From Acanthosepion esculentum (taxonomy: Eukaryota > Mollusca > Cephalopoda > Sepiida > Sepiidae), in contig OZ038498.1 of NCBI GenBank assembly GCA_964036315.1, forward strand, positions 5,570,778 to 5,634,777: 64,000 bases of DNA, given 5' to 3'. A program made the translations under genes and the position numbers. Every line of letters starts with the position of its first letter. The stretch's first letter is position 1. Shown in pieces: positions 21,407 through 33,000 of the stretch. A model generated the notes under the pieces. It saw only the letters and a program-made list of their open reading frames with translations, had not been told where the DNA came from and did no database searches.

Positions 21407-21649
21407 AAACAAACGCAATTAAAATTGAAAGAAGGCACAATTTTGAAAACTTGAAAACAATGAATACATTTATTTATGAATGATCATTAATACTCATCAT
21501 ATATGTATGTATATATATATATATATCTATACATACATACATATATGATGAGACTTAATGATCATTCATAAATCTTGAGTGAAAATAAATGTATTCATTG
21601 TTTTCAAATTTTCAAAATTGTATCTTCTTTCGATTTTAATTGCGTTTGT
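21407..21649. repeat. long inverted repeat (foldback) with TA-rich centre
   Basis: The left arm (about 21,407-21,516) and right arm (about 21,531-21,649) are reverse complements with some mismatches and one small insertion (TTGAGTGAAAA) in the right arm. The outer ends are ACAAACGCAATTAAAATTGA and its complement; the inner part holds ATATATGTATGTATA. It resembles a foldback or MITE; flanking duplications are obscured by TA repeats on the right. Confidence 0.85.
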
Positions 21650-21689
21650 TATATATATATATATTTAAGTATATCATCGAGTCTGAAAC

Positions 21690-21840
21690 CTCAACAGAAT
21701 GCAGAAAGCACTGGACGGCCGTTTCGTCCTATATTTGGGACTCATCAGCAGTGCGCATCCACTACCGAGAATTGAAACCCTGACAGTTAGGCTGTCAAGC
21801 AAACACCATACAAACTGTTCCAACGTGTCTCGGTGACGAA
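21690..21840 (-). mobile_element. tRNA-like repeat carrying a hammerhead ribozyme
   Basis: Read on the minus strand, a tRNA-like head (GTATGGTGTTTGCTTGACAG and a B-box-like GGTTTCAATTCTC) is followed directly by GGATGCGCACTG and the ribozyme at 21,708-21,754, then a tail ending in TA repeats. This order resembles the hammerhead-bearing SINE-like repeats described from schistosomes. No coding sequence is present. Confidence 0.6.
21708..21754 (-). ncRNA. hammerhead ribozyme, minimal stem III
   Basis: All parts of a self-cleaving hammerhead are present on the minus strand. Stem I is GCACTG (21,754-21,749) paired perfectly with CAGTGC (21,713-21,708). The core CTGATGA lies at 21,748-21,742. Stem II is GTCC/GGAC with an 8-base loop. 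GAAA is at 21,725-21,722, then a two-pair stem III closed over GGCC, then the cleavage triplet GTC at 21,716-21,714. Cleavage is predicted between 21,714 and 21,713. Every conserved core base matches the consensus. Hammerheads with such short stem III are known from Penelope-like elements, retrozymes and some SINEs. Activity is inferred from sequence only. Confidence 0.85.
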
Positions 21841-22034
21841 GAGATAGCAAATCAGACTAAATATAGCGCCGCTCGCTCACATATTCCGTGGTGGAACTCT
21901 ACTGAGATTCTCTCTAACCATAGGAATGTGCCCCCTGGAGCCACGACTACTATCACCAAGCCGCTCACTCAAGAGCATTAGAATCCGGTTCAAGCAATGA
22001 TATACACATGATAGAAATTATTAGGAGGTTTTGA

Positions 22035-22037
<3 letters not shown>

Positions 22038-22106
<69 letters not shown>
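22038..22106. repeat. (TA)n microsatellite
   Basis: About 34 uninterrupted TA units. Confidence 0.95.
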
Positions 22107-22107
<1 letters not shown>

Positions 22108-22963
22108 CAGAGGATGTTTGTCTGTTTGTATGTAATATACCTTTTCATTCAAGATCCATCCAACCGATTTTGACCAAACTTGGCACATACATTGTAAAAT
22201 GTAAGAGACAAGTTCTTTGCGCAAAAAGTCGATAATTTAAAAAATCAATAATCGATAAAGCCGATTAAAAATCAATAAATTTAATATTTTTCCTCCGATT
22301 TCGTTCAGACTCAGTATATAGTTTACTAGCATCATGACGAGCTCAACGACACGTCATTTTTATTTCTACGCCACTGCGTTTAGCGAAAAACGAAAAATCG
22401 ATTTAAACACAAATCGATTTCAACACAAATTTTAAACTAATATCTCCCTCAATTTTCAAACAATCAAATGCAAACTTCACTCAATTGTAGCCAACAATAA
22501 GTTGATTGTTTCGCAGTCATTTAACTTGATAATTGAGTCCACTCATATCGTGAAACCTGCGTAAATAGCGAAAAATGGCGATTTTTACTGGTTTCTTTCT
22601 TACTTTTCATTGATTTTTCAATCAATTTTCATCAAACTTAACAATGGCTTTATAAATGTATCCTCTTTTACATCCCTGGTAGCACACTGACAAATTGAAT
22701 TTCAAAAACTACAAAATAATTATAGTCTGTAGTGGGTCTTTATGTTGCCTGTTTTACCCCTTCATGTCCTCGGCTAACTTCTATTGAATACATACAGATT
22801 ACTTCTGTTATATCAGTAACTGCATTAATTCAAAATGTTTTTTAATGAAAGTACTTTAAAGTAATTGAAGAAGATAGACTCTGTTACATCTAAACATGAT
22901 GCTGTTTTTGCTCCATTCGAATTGAACGCTTTTTCTGATCGACCAGCTGGGTATGGCTGCTAG
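22107..22963 (+). mobile_element. candidate non-autonomous Helitron-like element, copy 2
   Basis: After the TA run it reads GAGGATGTTTGTCTGTTTGT and CCGATTTTGACCAAACTTGG, and ends CCAGCTGGGTATGGCTGCTA then G at 22,963, followed by T. The short palindrome ACCAGCTGGGT shortly before CTAG could be the terminal hairpin. The end resembles 14,850. The 5' boundary lies inside the TA tract and is not defined. Confidence 0.4.
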
Positions 22964-22979
22964 TTACATATAGAATGAT

Positions 22980-23410
22980 ACTGCATATTCTGGAAGTAGG
23001 AAGAAAGTTAAGCAATAGTCAGGGCATATTGTAGGCAAGAGGGACAGAGAAAAGTAGTGCATGACGCCTGTCTAACGAACTTGTGTAAATGGTTGGTAGA
23101 ACAGGGATTAGAAAAATTAGCGAATAGACAAAATTTACTAAGCGCTACAAAGGACTGGAAGTTGTGGAAAGCTATGATCGCCCACGTCCTGAAGGGACAC
23201 GGCACATGGGAGAATAAAAACGAGCTTGTGTAAATGTTTGGTAGAACAGGGATTAGGAGAAATAGCGAAAAAAACAAAATTTAGTAAAAGCTACAAAGGA
23301 CTAGAAATTGTGGAGAGACATGATCGCCCACGTCCTGAAGGGACACGGCACGTGGAGGAAGAACGAACTTGTGTAAATGGTTGACAGAACAGCGATCAGG
23401 AGAGATAGAA
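22980..23410 (+). mobile_element. tandemly repeated RTE-like LINE tail
   Basis: Contains CTTGTGTAAATGGTTGG at about 23,088 with variants at 23,224 and 23,370, and GATCGCCCACGTCCTGAAGG at 23,176 and 23,321, a 145-bp period. Frames read LLSATKDWKLWKAMIAHVLK and similar. This is the same LINE tail as at 13.1 and 48.8 kb, amplified to nearly three units and not coding. Confidence 0.75.
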
Positions 23411-23424
23411 AAACAATTTACAAA

Positions 23425-23715
23425 GATTATTTAAACTATTTACATTGTTCGGACTGTTGTACTCATTTTTCTTGCCATATTCACGACGTTTCAGCCTTCT
23501 TCAGGTGATTGGAATTTCAAACTGAATCCTTTATTCCGTCGAGCGGTGTAGATGGTTTTAGTTCTACGTACCATGCCTCTTGTGGATGTCTCAGTTATCT
23601 CCCTTTAACTCAACTTTCCAGGTTTTTGTTCATCACTGCAGTATTGAACCCACAACCCTTTGAGTCACTGGATGTAATCAACGCTTTTATCCACTGTGCC
23701 CTGCAGCTATGGTAA
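23425..23715 (-). mobile_element. near full-length SINE S1
   Basis: On the minus strand the head has GGGCACAGTGGATAAAAGCG (A box) and GTGGGTTCAATACTG (B box), then a body with GAGATAACTGAGACATCC, then CACCTGAAGAAGGCTGAAAC, CGTGAATATGGCAAG and the tail ending CGAACAATGTAAATAG. At about 290 bp it is the best copy in the window. The segment between CTGAAGAAGGC and GAAACG is shorter here than in other copies. Confidence 0.8.
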
Positions 23716-23844
23716 GAAATATAACGGTGAAACAATCCGTCCCCTTAAGGTAAGACAGCAAGAACATCGTAAAGCCGTAACACGAGGGGAAATAGAAAAA
23801 TCAGGCGTAGGGGGGAAAAGGAGATCACCGCCCCCTGTGGGAAG

Positions 23845-24030
23845 AGGTTGAAATAATAGACAGAAACATCACTGGAAAATACAAAAACTTAAGGAATCAG
23901 CATATATGCTAAGCCAAAAAAATCTCCTGAGCCGGCCAAGCATAGAAATGAATACAATATGGGAGTGCTAGAGAAAAACAATAACAAGAATTGCAATATG
24001 GGATCTAGTAAAAAAAATGATTACTGAGAC
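23845..24030 (+). pseudogene. C-terminal tail of a GIY-YIG (Penelope-like) retroelement, copy 2
   Basis: Closely matches 3,070-3,270: GAGGTTGAAATAATAGACA, then CACTGGAAAATAC, AAACTTAAGGAATCAGCA and a segment encoding LLSRPSIEMNTIW. A three-base difference and frame changes break the reading. Same interpretation and same uncertainty as copy 1. Confidence 0.45.
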
Positions 24031-25036
24031 ATTACATTTATAAATACCAAAAAACAGAAATAGACAAGGAAAAAGAAATCGATTTCAAATCCCTGACTAG
24101 CCTCCTGCATTCACTTTCGTACAAATGCCCTTGGGAAAGGCATGAACCTATCTCTTCCCCTATTTCAACTATGGGTTAAATAGAAGAGTAGACTGGACTC
24201 TCTAGACTTGGGCAGCAGTCAATATAAGGGAAGGAAAATTCTAAATGGGTAACCATTCTCCACTGTGTACCAAGAATGCATGACAATCCACAGATGATAA
24301 CGTAAAGGAACTCGTAGAGAGCCGTGATCGACGGCATTCTTAAGGGAGATGGCATTTTAAAAAATGTGTGCTGGCGAATGTCTTATACTGCTACTATTAT
24401 GAACAGATATATAAAGAAAATGCAGAATCTTTTTTTTAAACGAGCAGCAATACTCACCCTTAGCTAAAAGAAGAAAAAATCATAAATATCTATTTACGTT
24501 ATTGACAGCAATCAGAAACCTTGACTCCACAATCCTTTCGAATGTGCTTTTCCCACTCCCTTCATCTAATTTCGGGTAATAATAGATGTCAAAGTTCGCG
24601 CACCCTGTAAAGCGATAAGCTCGTGCACCCACATGCATACACAACTAGGCGAAAGTGTTTCGTAAGGAGAATCTAGCGAATGTTTACAGCTTTGTCGCTT
24701 TCTCTTTTGTTGCGATTGTTGTACCTATTAACCTTAGCGGACTGTGTCATAGATTCTTGTACACTGTCTGATTTTATTATGCCAATCAATGTTTTCGCAA
24801 TAAAACAGGTATTACCATCCGACGTTGGCAAAATTTTCAAGCTAGTTTCATATTTATATGAACAAAATATGATGTGAGTCTCAACTTTAATATTTACCTT
24901 ATTAGAATTATTGATAATAAAATTTGTTTTGTCACGTTTCATCAGGCAAACAAACGATTACGGCATAAATTGTTGTTTAGAAATAAATCCAAATATTTCA
25001 TTATCACATAGCCTCATATACCGGAATAAATTACTA
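24031..25036. other. mostly unrecognised; faint RTE-like tail near 24,300-24,360
   Basis: AGAGCCGTGATCGACGGCAT near 24,317 resembles the LINE tail phrase found elsewhere. Overlapping short frames at 24,673-24,942 are on opposite strands and match nothing I know. Confidence 0.4.
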
Positions 25037-25404
25037 CAAGGTAACAAAAAAAGTCCTTACCGTTTCTGATTTATTAGAAAAAAATATACACAGCAATTTT
25101 GAAATACCGTTAGTCCTCAAAATTATCCCCATCGGCATCCATAATCTTTTTCCAGTCTGGCTCCAGCTGCGCGGTCCCCTGGCGGTAAAAATCAGGTGTC
25201 TTGGGCACAAAGAAGTCTGTGAGTACTTGCCGTAAGTCTATATCATTTACAAAGGATTTCCCACGATGGTGGTTGACCTGAATTGTTCAAGAGAAATGCC
25301 TTTACCCCGACCTCTTTCTCGACACGTGACGCACTCATTTGCATATCAGTGATCACTTAAAAAAACGACATAAAAAAAAGGGAAGGTCATTTTTGGTTAC
25401 CTTA
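25037..25404 (-). mobile_element. mariner-like deletion derivative with transposase C-terminus
   Basis: Ends are CAAGGTAACAAAAAAAGTCC on the left and, on the other strand, TAAGGTAACCAAAAATGACC on the right. TA lies immediately outside both ends (25,035-25,036 and 25,405-25,406), the mariner target. The minus strand of about 25,250-25,110 reads SFVNDIDLRQVLTDFFVPKT, PDFYRQGTAQLEPDWKKIMD, then a stop. This is the C-terminal end of a mariner-type transposase. The helix-turn-helix and catalytic residues are deleted, leaving 368 bp. Confidence 0.7.
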
Positions 25405-26984
25405 TACTTCAGTTATTAAGACGGCCTCGCTGACCTTCTATAACATTGGTCAGTCTTTCATTCATTGATTTTCTGAATTTTCTTACTCGTTCGACTTCGA
25501 AATATCACTTATAGTATTTTTCTCAGAGATCTTTAAGTAATGATTTCATTTTAATACACATCTCTTTTAATGGTGGATCACAAGTTTTCTCTTGGATTAA
25601 TATGTGGAACGGCGGATAATTATTCCATTAAGTTAGTGTCTTTGAAACCTTTCTTAGGCAACGTGGCTAATATCTTTGCAGTGTGTAATAGAGTATGTTT
25701 TGCCTTATTCCTTAGTTGTGACTTGGACCACTGAAAAGCATCTTCAAGAACTTACAAAATTATCTTTTTTTTACAATACTCTTTACCCTGTAAAAGGCCC
25801 AAGAGCCACACGAGGTAGAGGGTTACATAGTAAGAGGCACAGTTTATGGGAATATGTGGGGAAGATAACGGTTAAGATTGTAGTAATCGAGAGAACATCC
25901 TCTTGGGAGTCGGTTTCACAAAGCAGTAGTTCGTGTGAAGTAGCTACTTGAATTGAACTTACATCTCATTGATGGAATACGCAGGGAATGAGGGGGGTGT
26001 TGCTAAAATGCGGGGGTGGAACACGTCGAACTAAGTAATGTAGTTCGTCTGAGCATTTTCCATGGAAATAGCGATAGAGGTGAATTAGAGGCTTGTGACA
26101 TTTCGCCTGTGAGAAAGTAGTAGGTTGGAAAATAGTTCATCACCAACAAGGACGTGGAGACACTTTTGGACACTATCGAGACTGGAAAGTGAAGACTGGG
26201 CAGCACCTGCTGATATATGGCATTAGTACTTCATTTTAGGACGGATCTGGCTCTTGTTGAGGTAGAGGATAGCAAACGGAGTCAGGTACTTACTGGAGTG
26301 GGATAGGGAACCAGCTATTTTACCAGCATCTTTAGCGTTATATCTACGAGTTTCACTTGAGTTCTGGTTTGACCTTAAGTCCTAATAGGTGCTCAAAACA
26401 CTTGTTAATCACGATAGGTAAAAATTCAGTGTCCGCTCCATGGTGATGTTACGTCACCGGATGCTCTGTATTTACCTTGATGTCATAATCATATTTGAAG
26501 AGACCTATAATTTTACAGTCTGTAATATTATCACAAAATATTACGCCACATTACTTCTGTTGTCTTCTAAGTCATGCTGGTTGACTGTTTCCATAAATAA
26601 TCTAACCTCTAATCAGGGCCATTCAATTTAGCTCTACATTCATCACTAAAAATTATGGTTGAGAGATCAGTTTTCATATTACTCGCTTCTCTTTCTGATG
26701 TTTACTTAATGGTGGGAATTTTGGTTGTTTTCATGTCTTAAGATAATAAATATTCTTAATATTCTGCGTTTTTACTCTTTGCTTACTCAGCGACACCAAA
26801 TTCTTCAATGATTTTCTTCTTAGTCAATACAAATTTATTGCTTATTTATCTTTTACCATTTCTTTTCCTGACAACCTTAAAGCCAGTTTCTCTTTGTTTT
26901 TATCTTCGCAATGTTTTAAAGATATCTTCTTTTTCTTTTGTACTTCTCTCTTTCATATACATCTTGGTTATATCTATCTGAAAT

Positions 26985-26985
<1 letters not shown>
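25405..26985. other. no feature recognised
   Basis: About 1.6 kb without recognisable repeats or motifs. The open frame at 25,676-25,951 (91 codons) shows no motif, signal peptide or similarity I can name and is within chance expectation. Confidence 0.45.

Positions 26986-27054
<69 letters not shown>
26986..27054. repeat. (CA)n(TA)n microsatellite
   Basis: CA units to about 27,027, then TA units to 27,054. Confidence 0.95.
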
Positions 27055-27056
<2 letters not shown>

Positions 27057-27057
<1 letters not shown>

Positions 27058-27545
27058 AGAAGGACAACTCTGAATTCAAAATCTGTGGAGGGTCGTTTGG
27101 GGACCTTGTGGCACGTGATGCACCAGGTCTCTGTATTCGGCCCTTCAAAAAGTGTGGATGGTTCTGCACAAAGCCTTCACCACTATAATCAAATCTCATG
27201 TACTGGTGTCTGGCTGACGGGAAAGTTCACAATATATATATACAGTGTAACTCGGATATAAGAGAGTTGTCGGGACCGGAGAAGAAGTCTCTTATATCCG
27301 GGTTTCTCTTATTGGGTTTGGGTTTGGTTTATTATATATACATTAACACAGGCTCTAATTTGGGACCAGAGAAAATCTATCTTATATCCGGGTTTCTCTT
27401 ATATCCGGGTCTCTTATATCCGGGTTACACTGTATATGGGTCGTTTGGGGTCCTTGTAGCACGTAGTGCACCAGGTCTCTCTATTCGGCTCTTCAAAAAG
27501 GGCACAAAGCTTTCAAATGTGCAAGTGTCTGGTTCCTAGAAACTG
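27057..27545 (+). repeat. dispersed repeat R2, partly duplicated and split by a MITE
   Basis: GACAACTCTGAATTCAAAAT, GGAGGGTCGTTTGGGGACCT, CACCAGGTCTCTGTATTCGG and CTTCAAAAAGTGTGGATGG match the minus strand of 61,900-62,290 in order. A second partial run (GGTCGTTTGGGGTCCTTGTA, CACCAGGTCTCTCTATTCGG) follows the MITE at 27,437-27,540, so the repeat is partly tandem. Class unknown. Confidence 0.7.
27243..27432. mobile_element. pogo/Tigger-like MITE, copy 1
   Basis: Starts CAGTGTAACTCGGATATAAG at 27,243 and ends CTTATATCCGGGTTACACTG at 27,432, with TA on both sides. Further copies of CTCTTATATCCGGGTTTCTC lie inside. TA target and CAG...CTG ends suggest a pogo-type, Tc1/mariner-superfamily origin. 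Related to 50,893-51,073. Confidence 0.75.
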
Positions 27546-28150
27546 AGTTGATTGACCCTCAGGCGTCGAAAACGTATATACGTCGAAATATATATATATA
27601 TATATATATTCATTTACAAAATTATGAGAAACCCACAAATTGTCTTTACATAATATTCTTAATCTTCACCTTTTCTCATTGCTTCCATTCGGAAAAACCA
27701 GGTTCAAATATTTTCTTGCTTGTTACTCTTTTAATTTTTCTCAGATCTTTTTTGTGATATCCTTAAAACCATTTTTCTTGTTATTATATTTCCAATGTTA
27801 TTTTTTTTTTATTGTTCTGTGATCTCCAATGTGGTCTTGACCCGACGTGGAAGTTGCGTGGAGTAAAGAAACAAGTTAGACACTCGTTTGAAGAAATGAC
27901 GAAAGATTTCTTTTCATTTACAAGATATGAAATTGCCACTGGTAAGTCGTATAGTGTAGTGTTTGAATGTACGATGTACGAGGTGTGAAATGAGAGCGTG
28001 AAAAATGAGTACGCTTAATCCGGCTGACTGATTATTGGCTATCGGTTTGGGCTTGTCGCGTTGATATTAGAGTTCGTTCTTTTTCTATATTCTCATGAAG
28101 TGGTTTCTACAGCCTAATGGTCGGACAGGCAGGCAGCTGTATTAAAGGTA

Positions 28151-28182
<32 letters not shown>

Positions 28183-29214
28183 GTGTGTGTGCGCGTGTGT
28201 GTGTGTGTGTGAAGTCTCTTTCTCTGTCACTGCACGGCTTCTTTTATCGCCTATATAATGGGAACGCACGGACGTAGTTGTAGAAATCTGTGGCAAGCGA
28301 GAATCGCGTCGATAATGGCCAGCACATCTTTGTGATTGTTTTAAAATTTGTTTTGAGTAGAGTTCGGCGTCTGTGTGACTTAGCTAGGCGAAAATTGCTA
28401 TGTAGTTAGAGATTTATGTTTTCTAACAATTGTATAAATTTGACTTTAATTTGTTATCTCTCTGTGCAAATTGTGTTTTTCTGCTACTGTCTTCCCATCA
28501 GTCAATAACTTTACAGTATCTCGTTTCTCTTTTGAGATTATATCTTTCTTATGATCTATAGCAGTATTTACTTGTCTGGAAATAAACATAACTATACTAG
28601 TATAAATATATCTTTACAATATAGTGAACAACCCTCGACTTTAATGAAATCTCAAATAATTAGGATTTCATAGAATTGCAAACTGGTTTCTCTAGTTTTA
28701 GTTGGCAACCCCGCCGGGTCTCGGAAGGACCATTCTGAATTCAAAACCAGTTTAACACGTGGCTAACAACACCAGTCCGTAAAAACCCACTCGCTATGAA
28801 AATACGGCAGCAGCGCCCAACCTGGAAAAGGCCGTGTCTTTGTGGTCACGGTTAACAACAAATTGCTTTCAGAGTATTTAGGTAAGTATTCATGTATTTG
28901 CAAAATCTTAATTCATTGAGAATTTTGAGAATCACGATTGATATCCTGGGGCAAAATACAAAACTAATATTTTGTTTAGTTTTTCAGGTTGCTTTTTGGA
29001 ACAGGGACATGAATTTACGTAAAACGGTTATTGCTTCAGATTTATAAAGTACTTAAATACTGTACGTCAAAGCAAAAATTTCTCTGACTAACTCGTAACA
29101 TGGGATTAACGCCAGAAAATACGATTTTGTCTAAATAGAATTTAATGTGAATAAGGCAACTTTGTTCTAACAGAATTTGGACTGCGATGACTCTATTATG
29201 AATTTGGTTCACCC
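27546..29214. other. no gene; (TA)n at 27,588-27,611 and (GT)n at 28,150-28,211
   Basis: Apart from the two microsatellites nothing is recognised. A weak resemblance between 26,740-26,920 and 27,640-27,810 (TAATATTCTTAAT and following T-rich words) may be an old duplication. Confidence 0.5.
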
Positions 29215-29300
29215 CAGTTGATGCCAAGATAGATTTTGCACCTAGAGAAGCTAGGTGTATCAGCGGGTTGATCTGGCTGTTAACCACTGAGCTACCAAAT
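29215..29300 (-). other. tRNA-like segment, probably SINE head
   Basis: The minus strand starts TTTGGTAGCTCAGTGGTTAA, a good A box, then a stem-like CACCTAGCTTCTCTAGGTG. A proper B box is not present, so this is not a functional tRNA gene. Confidence 0.45.
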
Positions 29301-30034
29301 GCAGATTTGCGTTTTCACTGGATGTCAGTCGTTGCTTTCGACAAATAAACTGGTAGTCGACCCAGATGTGCTTAGGATGTTAATTCGTGGGGCAGCAGGA
29401 AGATATAAAATCGCCCCACTTCAGAGGGAACAGAAAAAGTCTCCTAGCAAGAAGAAGAATCCACGTTCGAAGAAAACCCCTATAGCCAAATACCCACACG
29501 CAGATATTAATTGGTGAAGTCCGGAGTTGAATAAATAATAATTTTATGTATGAGAGATTTAGTTTCATGTTCTCATTCGGCCGTATAACTATCAATTTAC
29601 AAAGAGAAGTAGAAACTGAAAAAAAATAAAAATAAAAATGAAACACATTTAGCGGAAGGTGGGGGGGTCCCAAATCCGCATAATTTGTTATACTGTGGTG
29701 AATGTGTTATTCAGTGAAGAATCTAAAATAGTTTAATGCCTGATCTAATCCTGTGGGACGATGTCCCCCTTATCGTAATGCTCTTTCTATAGAGTTTCTG
29801 CGTTCTGTTTAATATAACACTTACGTCAATATTAGCTGTTCTGGGAATGCGTCTAACCAATAACCATATCTGTTAACAATTTGAGCTTTACGGTTACACC
29901 AAGCGACTTCAGATATCAAATTCATCAGAGGACAGCTTAAAAACAAACCAAGACCCGTCCTTGCAAAGAAAATGCAACAAATCTGAAGAAAACGAAGAAA
30001 AAACATCACTGAATACTTTCTTAATCAGTATCAA
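29301..30034. other. left flank of the satellite, nothing recognised
   Basis: Includes a 72-codon plus-strand frame (29,299-29,517) that is Lys-rich near its end and has no recognised motif. The sequence adjoining the array (about 29,900-30,030) does not resemble the monomer. Confidence 0.5.
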
Positions 30035-33000
30035 GCAAGGCAGTACAGCGACAAGCACTCGAAGGGTTAAAGAGTTTGGTGGAATTAGGAACAGAAGCAA
30101 ATGAGGAGAAAGAAAAGAGCAATCAGGAGGGCATAAGATAGCGACTGACACTGGATTTAATTTGTTTGCAGATTAAATTTGGTTCAAAATTATGAAGTCG
30201 GGAGGGAGTCCCACAAGCAAGAAGTGCGGGATAAGAAACTATCAGCATAGAATTTACGGCTCCATCTGCGATGAGAGATGATGAACCACCAACATAGCTA
30301 CCACCCTCAGCAAGGCAGTACAGCGACAAGCACTCGAGGGGTTAAAGAGTTTGGTGGAATTAGGAACAGAAGCAAATGAGGAGAAAGAAAAGAGCAATCA
30401 GGAGGGCATAAGATAGCGACTGACACTGGATTTAATTTGTTTGCAGATTAAAGTTGGTTGAAAATTATGAAGTCGGGAGGGAGTTCCACAAGCAAGAAGT
30501 GCGGGATAAGAAACTATCAGCATAGAACTTACGGCTCCATCTGCGATGAGAGATGATGAACCACCAACATAGCTACCACCCTCAGCAAGGCAGTACAGCG
30601 ACAAGCACTCGAGGGGTTAAAGAGTTTGGTGGAATTAGGAACAGAAGCAAATGAGGAGAAAGAAAAGAGCAATCAGGAGGGCATAAGATAGCGACTGACA
30701 CTGGATTTAATTTGTTTGCAGATTAAAGTTGGTTCAAAATTATGAAGTCGGGAGGGAGTTCCACAAGCAAGAAGTGCGGGATAAGAAACTATCAGCATAG
30801 AATTTACGGCTCCATCTGCGATGAGAGATGATGAACCACCAACAGAGCTACCACCCTCAGCAAGGCAGTACAGCGACAAGCACTCGAGGGGTTAAAGAGT
30901 TTGGTGGAATTAGGAACAGAAGCAAATGAGGAGAAAGAAAAGAGCAATCAGGAGGGCATAAGATAGCGACTGACACTGGATTTAATTTGTTTGCAGATTA
31001 AAGTTGGTTCAAAATTGTGAAGTCGGGAGGGAGTTCCACAAGCAAGAAGTGCGGGATAAGAAAATATCAGCATAGAATTTACGGCTCCATCTGCGATGAG
31101 AGATGATGAACCACCAACATAGCTACAACCCTCAGCAAGGCAGTACAGCGTCTAGCACTCAAGGGGTTACAAAGTTTGATGGAATTAGGAACAGAAGCAA
31201 ATGAGGAGAAAGAAAAGAGCAATCAGGAGGGCATAAGATAGCGACTGACATTGGATTTAATTTGTTTGCAGATTAAAGTTGGTTCAAAATTATGAAGTCG
31301 GGAGGGAGTTCCACAAGCAAGAAGTGCGGGATAAGAAACTATCAGCATAGAACTTACGGCTCCATCTGCGATGAGAGATGATGAACCACCAACATAGCTA
31401 CCTCCCTCAGCAAGGCAGTACACCGACAAGCACTCGAGGGGTTAAAGAGTTTGGTGGAATTAGGAACAGAAGCAAATGAGGAGAAAGAAAAGAGCAATCA
31501 GGAGGGCATAAGATAGCGACTGACACTGGATTTAATTTGTTTGCAGATTAAAGTTGGTTGAAAATTATGAAGTCGGGAGGGAGTTCCACAAGCAAGAAGT
31601 GCGGGATAAGAAACTATCAGCATAGAATTTACGGCTCCATCTGCGATGAGAGATGATGAACCACCAACATAGCTACCACCCTCAGCAAGGCAGTACAGCG
31701 ACAAGCACTCGAGGGGTTAAAGAGTTTGGTGGAATTAGGAACAGAAGCAAATGAGGAGAAAGAAAAGAGCAATCAGGAGGGCATAAGATAGCGACTGACA
31801 CTGGATTTAATTTGTTTGCAGATTAAAGTTGGTTGAAAATTATGAAGTCGGGAGGGAGTTCCACAAGCAAGAAGTGCGGGATAAGAAACTATCAGCATAG
31901 AACTTACGGCTCCATCTGCGATGAGAGATGATGAACCACCAACATAGCTACCACCCTCAGCAAGGCAGTACAGCGACAAGCACTCGAGGGGTTAAAGAGT
32001 TTGGTGGAATTAGGAACAGAAGCAAATGAGGAGAAAGAAAAGAGCAATCAGGAGGGCATAAGATAGCGACTGACACTGGATTTAATTTGTTTGCAGATTA
32101 AAGTTGGTTCAAAATTATGAAGTCGGGAGGGAGTTCCACAAGCAAGAAGTGCGGGATAAGAAACTATCAGCATAGAATTTACGGCTCCATCTGCGATGAG
32201 AGATGATGAACCACCAACATAGCTACCACCCTCAGCAAGGCAGTACAGCGACAAGCACTCGAGGGGTTAAAGAGTTTGGTGGAATTAGGAACAGAAGCAA
32301 ATGAGGAGAAAGAAAAGAGCAATCAGGAGGGCATAAGATAGCGACTGACACTGGATTTAATTTGTTTGCAGATTAAAGTTGGTTCAAAATTATGAAGTCG
32401 GGAGGGAGTTCCACAAGCAAGAAGTGCGGGATAAGAAAATATCAGCATAGAATTTACGGCTCCATCTGCGATGAGAGATGATGAACCACCAACATAGCTA
32501 CAACCCTCAGCAAGGCAGTACAGCGTCTAGCACTAAAGGGGTTACAAAGTTTGATGGAATTAGGAACAGAAGCAAATGAGGAGAAAGAAAAGAGCAATCA
32601 GGAGGGCATAAGATAGCGACTGACATTGGATTTAATTTGTTTGCAGATTAAAGTTGGTTCAAAATTATGAAGTCGGGAGGGAGTTCCACAAGCAAGAAGT
32701 GCGGGATAAGAAACTATCAGCATAGAACTTACGGCTCCATCTGCGATGAGAGATGATGAACCACCAACATAGCTACCTCCCTCAGCAAGGCAGTACACCG
32801 ACAAGCACTCGAGGGGTTAAAGAGTTTGGTTGAATTAGGAACAGAAGCAAATGAGGAGAAAGAAAAGAGCAATCAGGAGGGCATAAGATAGCGACTGACA
32901 CTGGATTTAATTTGTTTGCAGATTAAAGTTGGTTGAAAATTATGAACTCGGGAGGGAGTTCCACAAGCAAGAAGTGCGGGATAAGAAACTATCAGCATAG

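Noticed and set aside
25676..25951. Small host gene of 91 codons
   Set aside because: No recognisable domain, splice context or conservation evidence; length is within chance in this composition.
29299..29517. Lys-rich 72-codon gene beside the satellite
   Set aside because: It overlaps a tRNA-like SINE head region at its start and shows no known motif.
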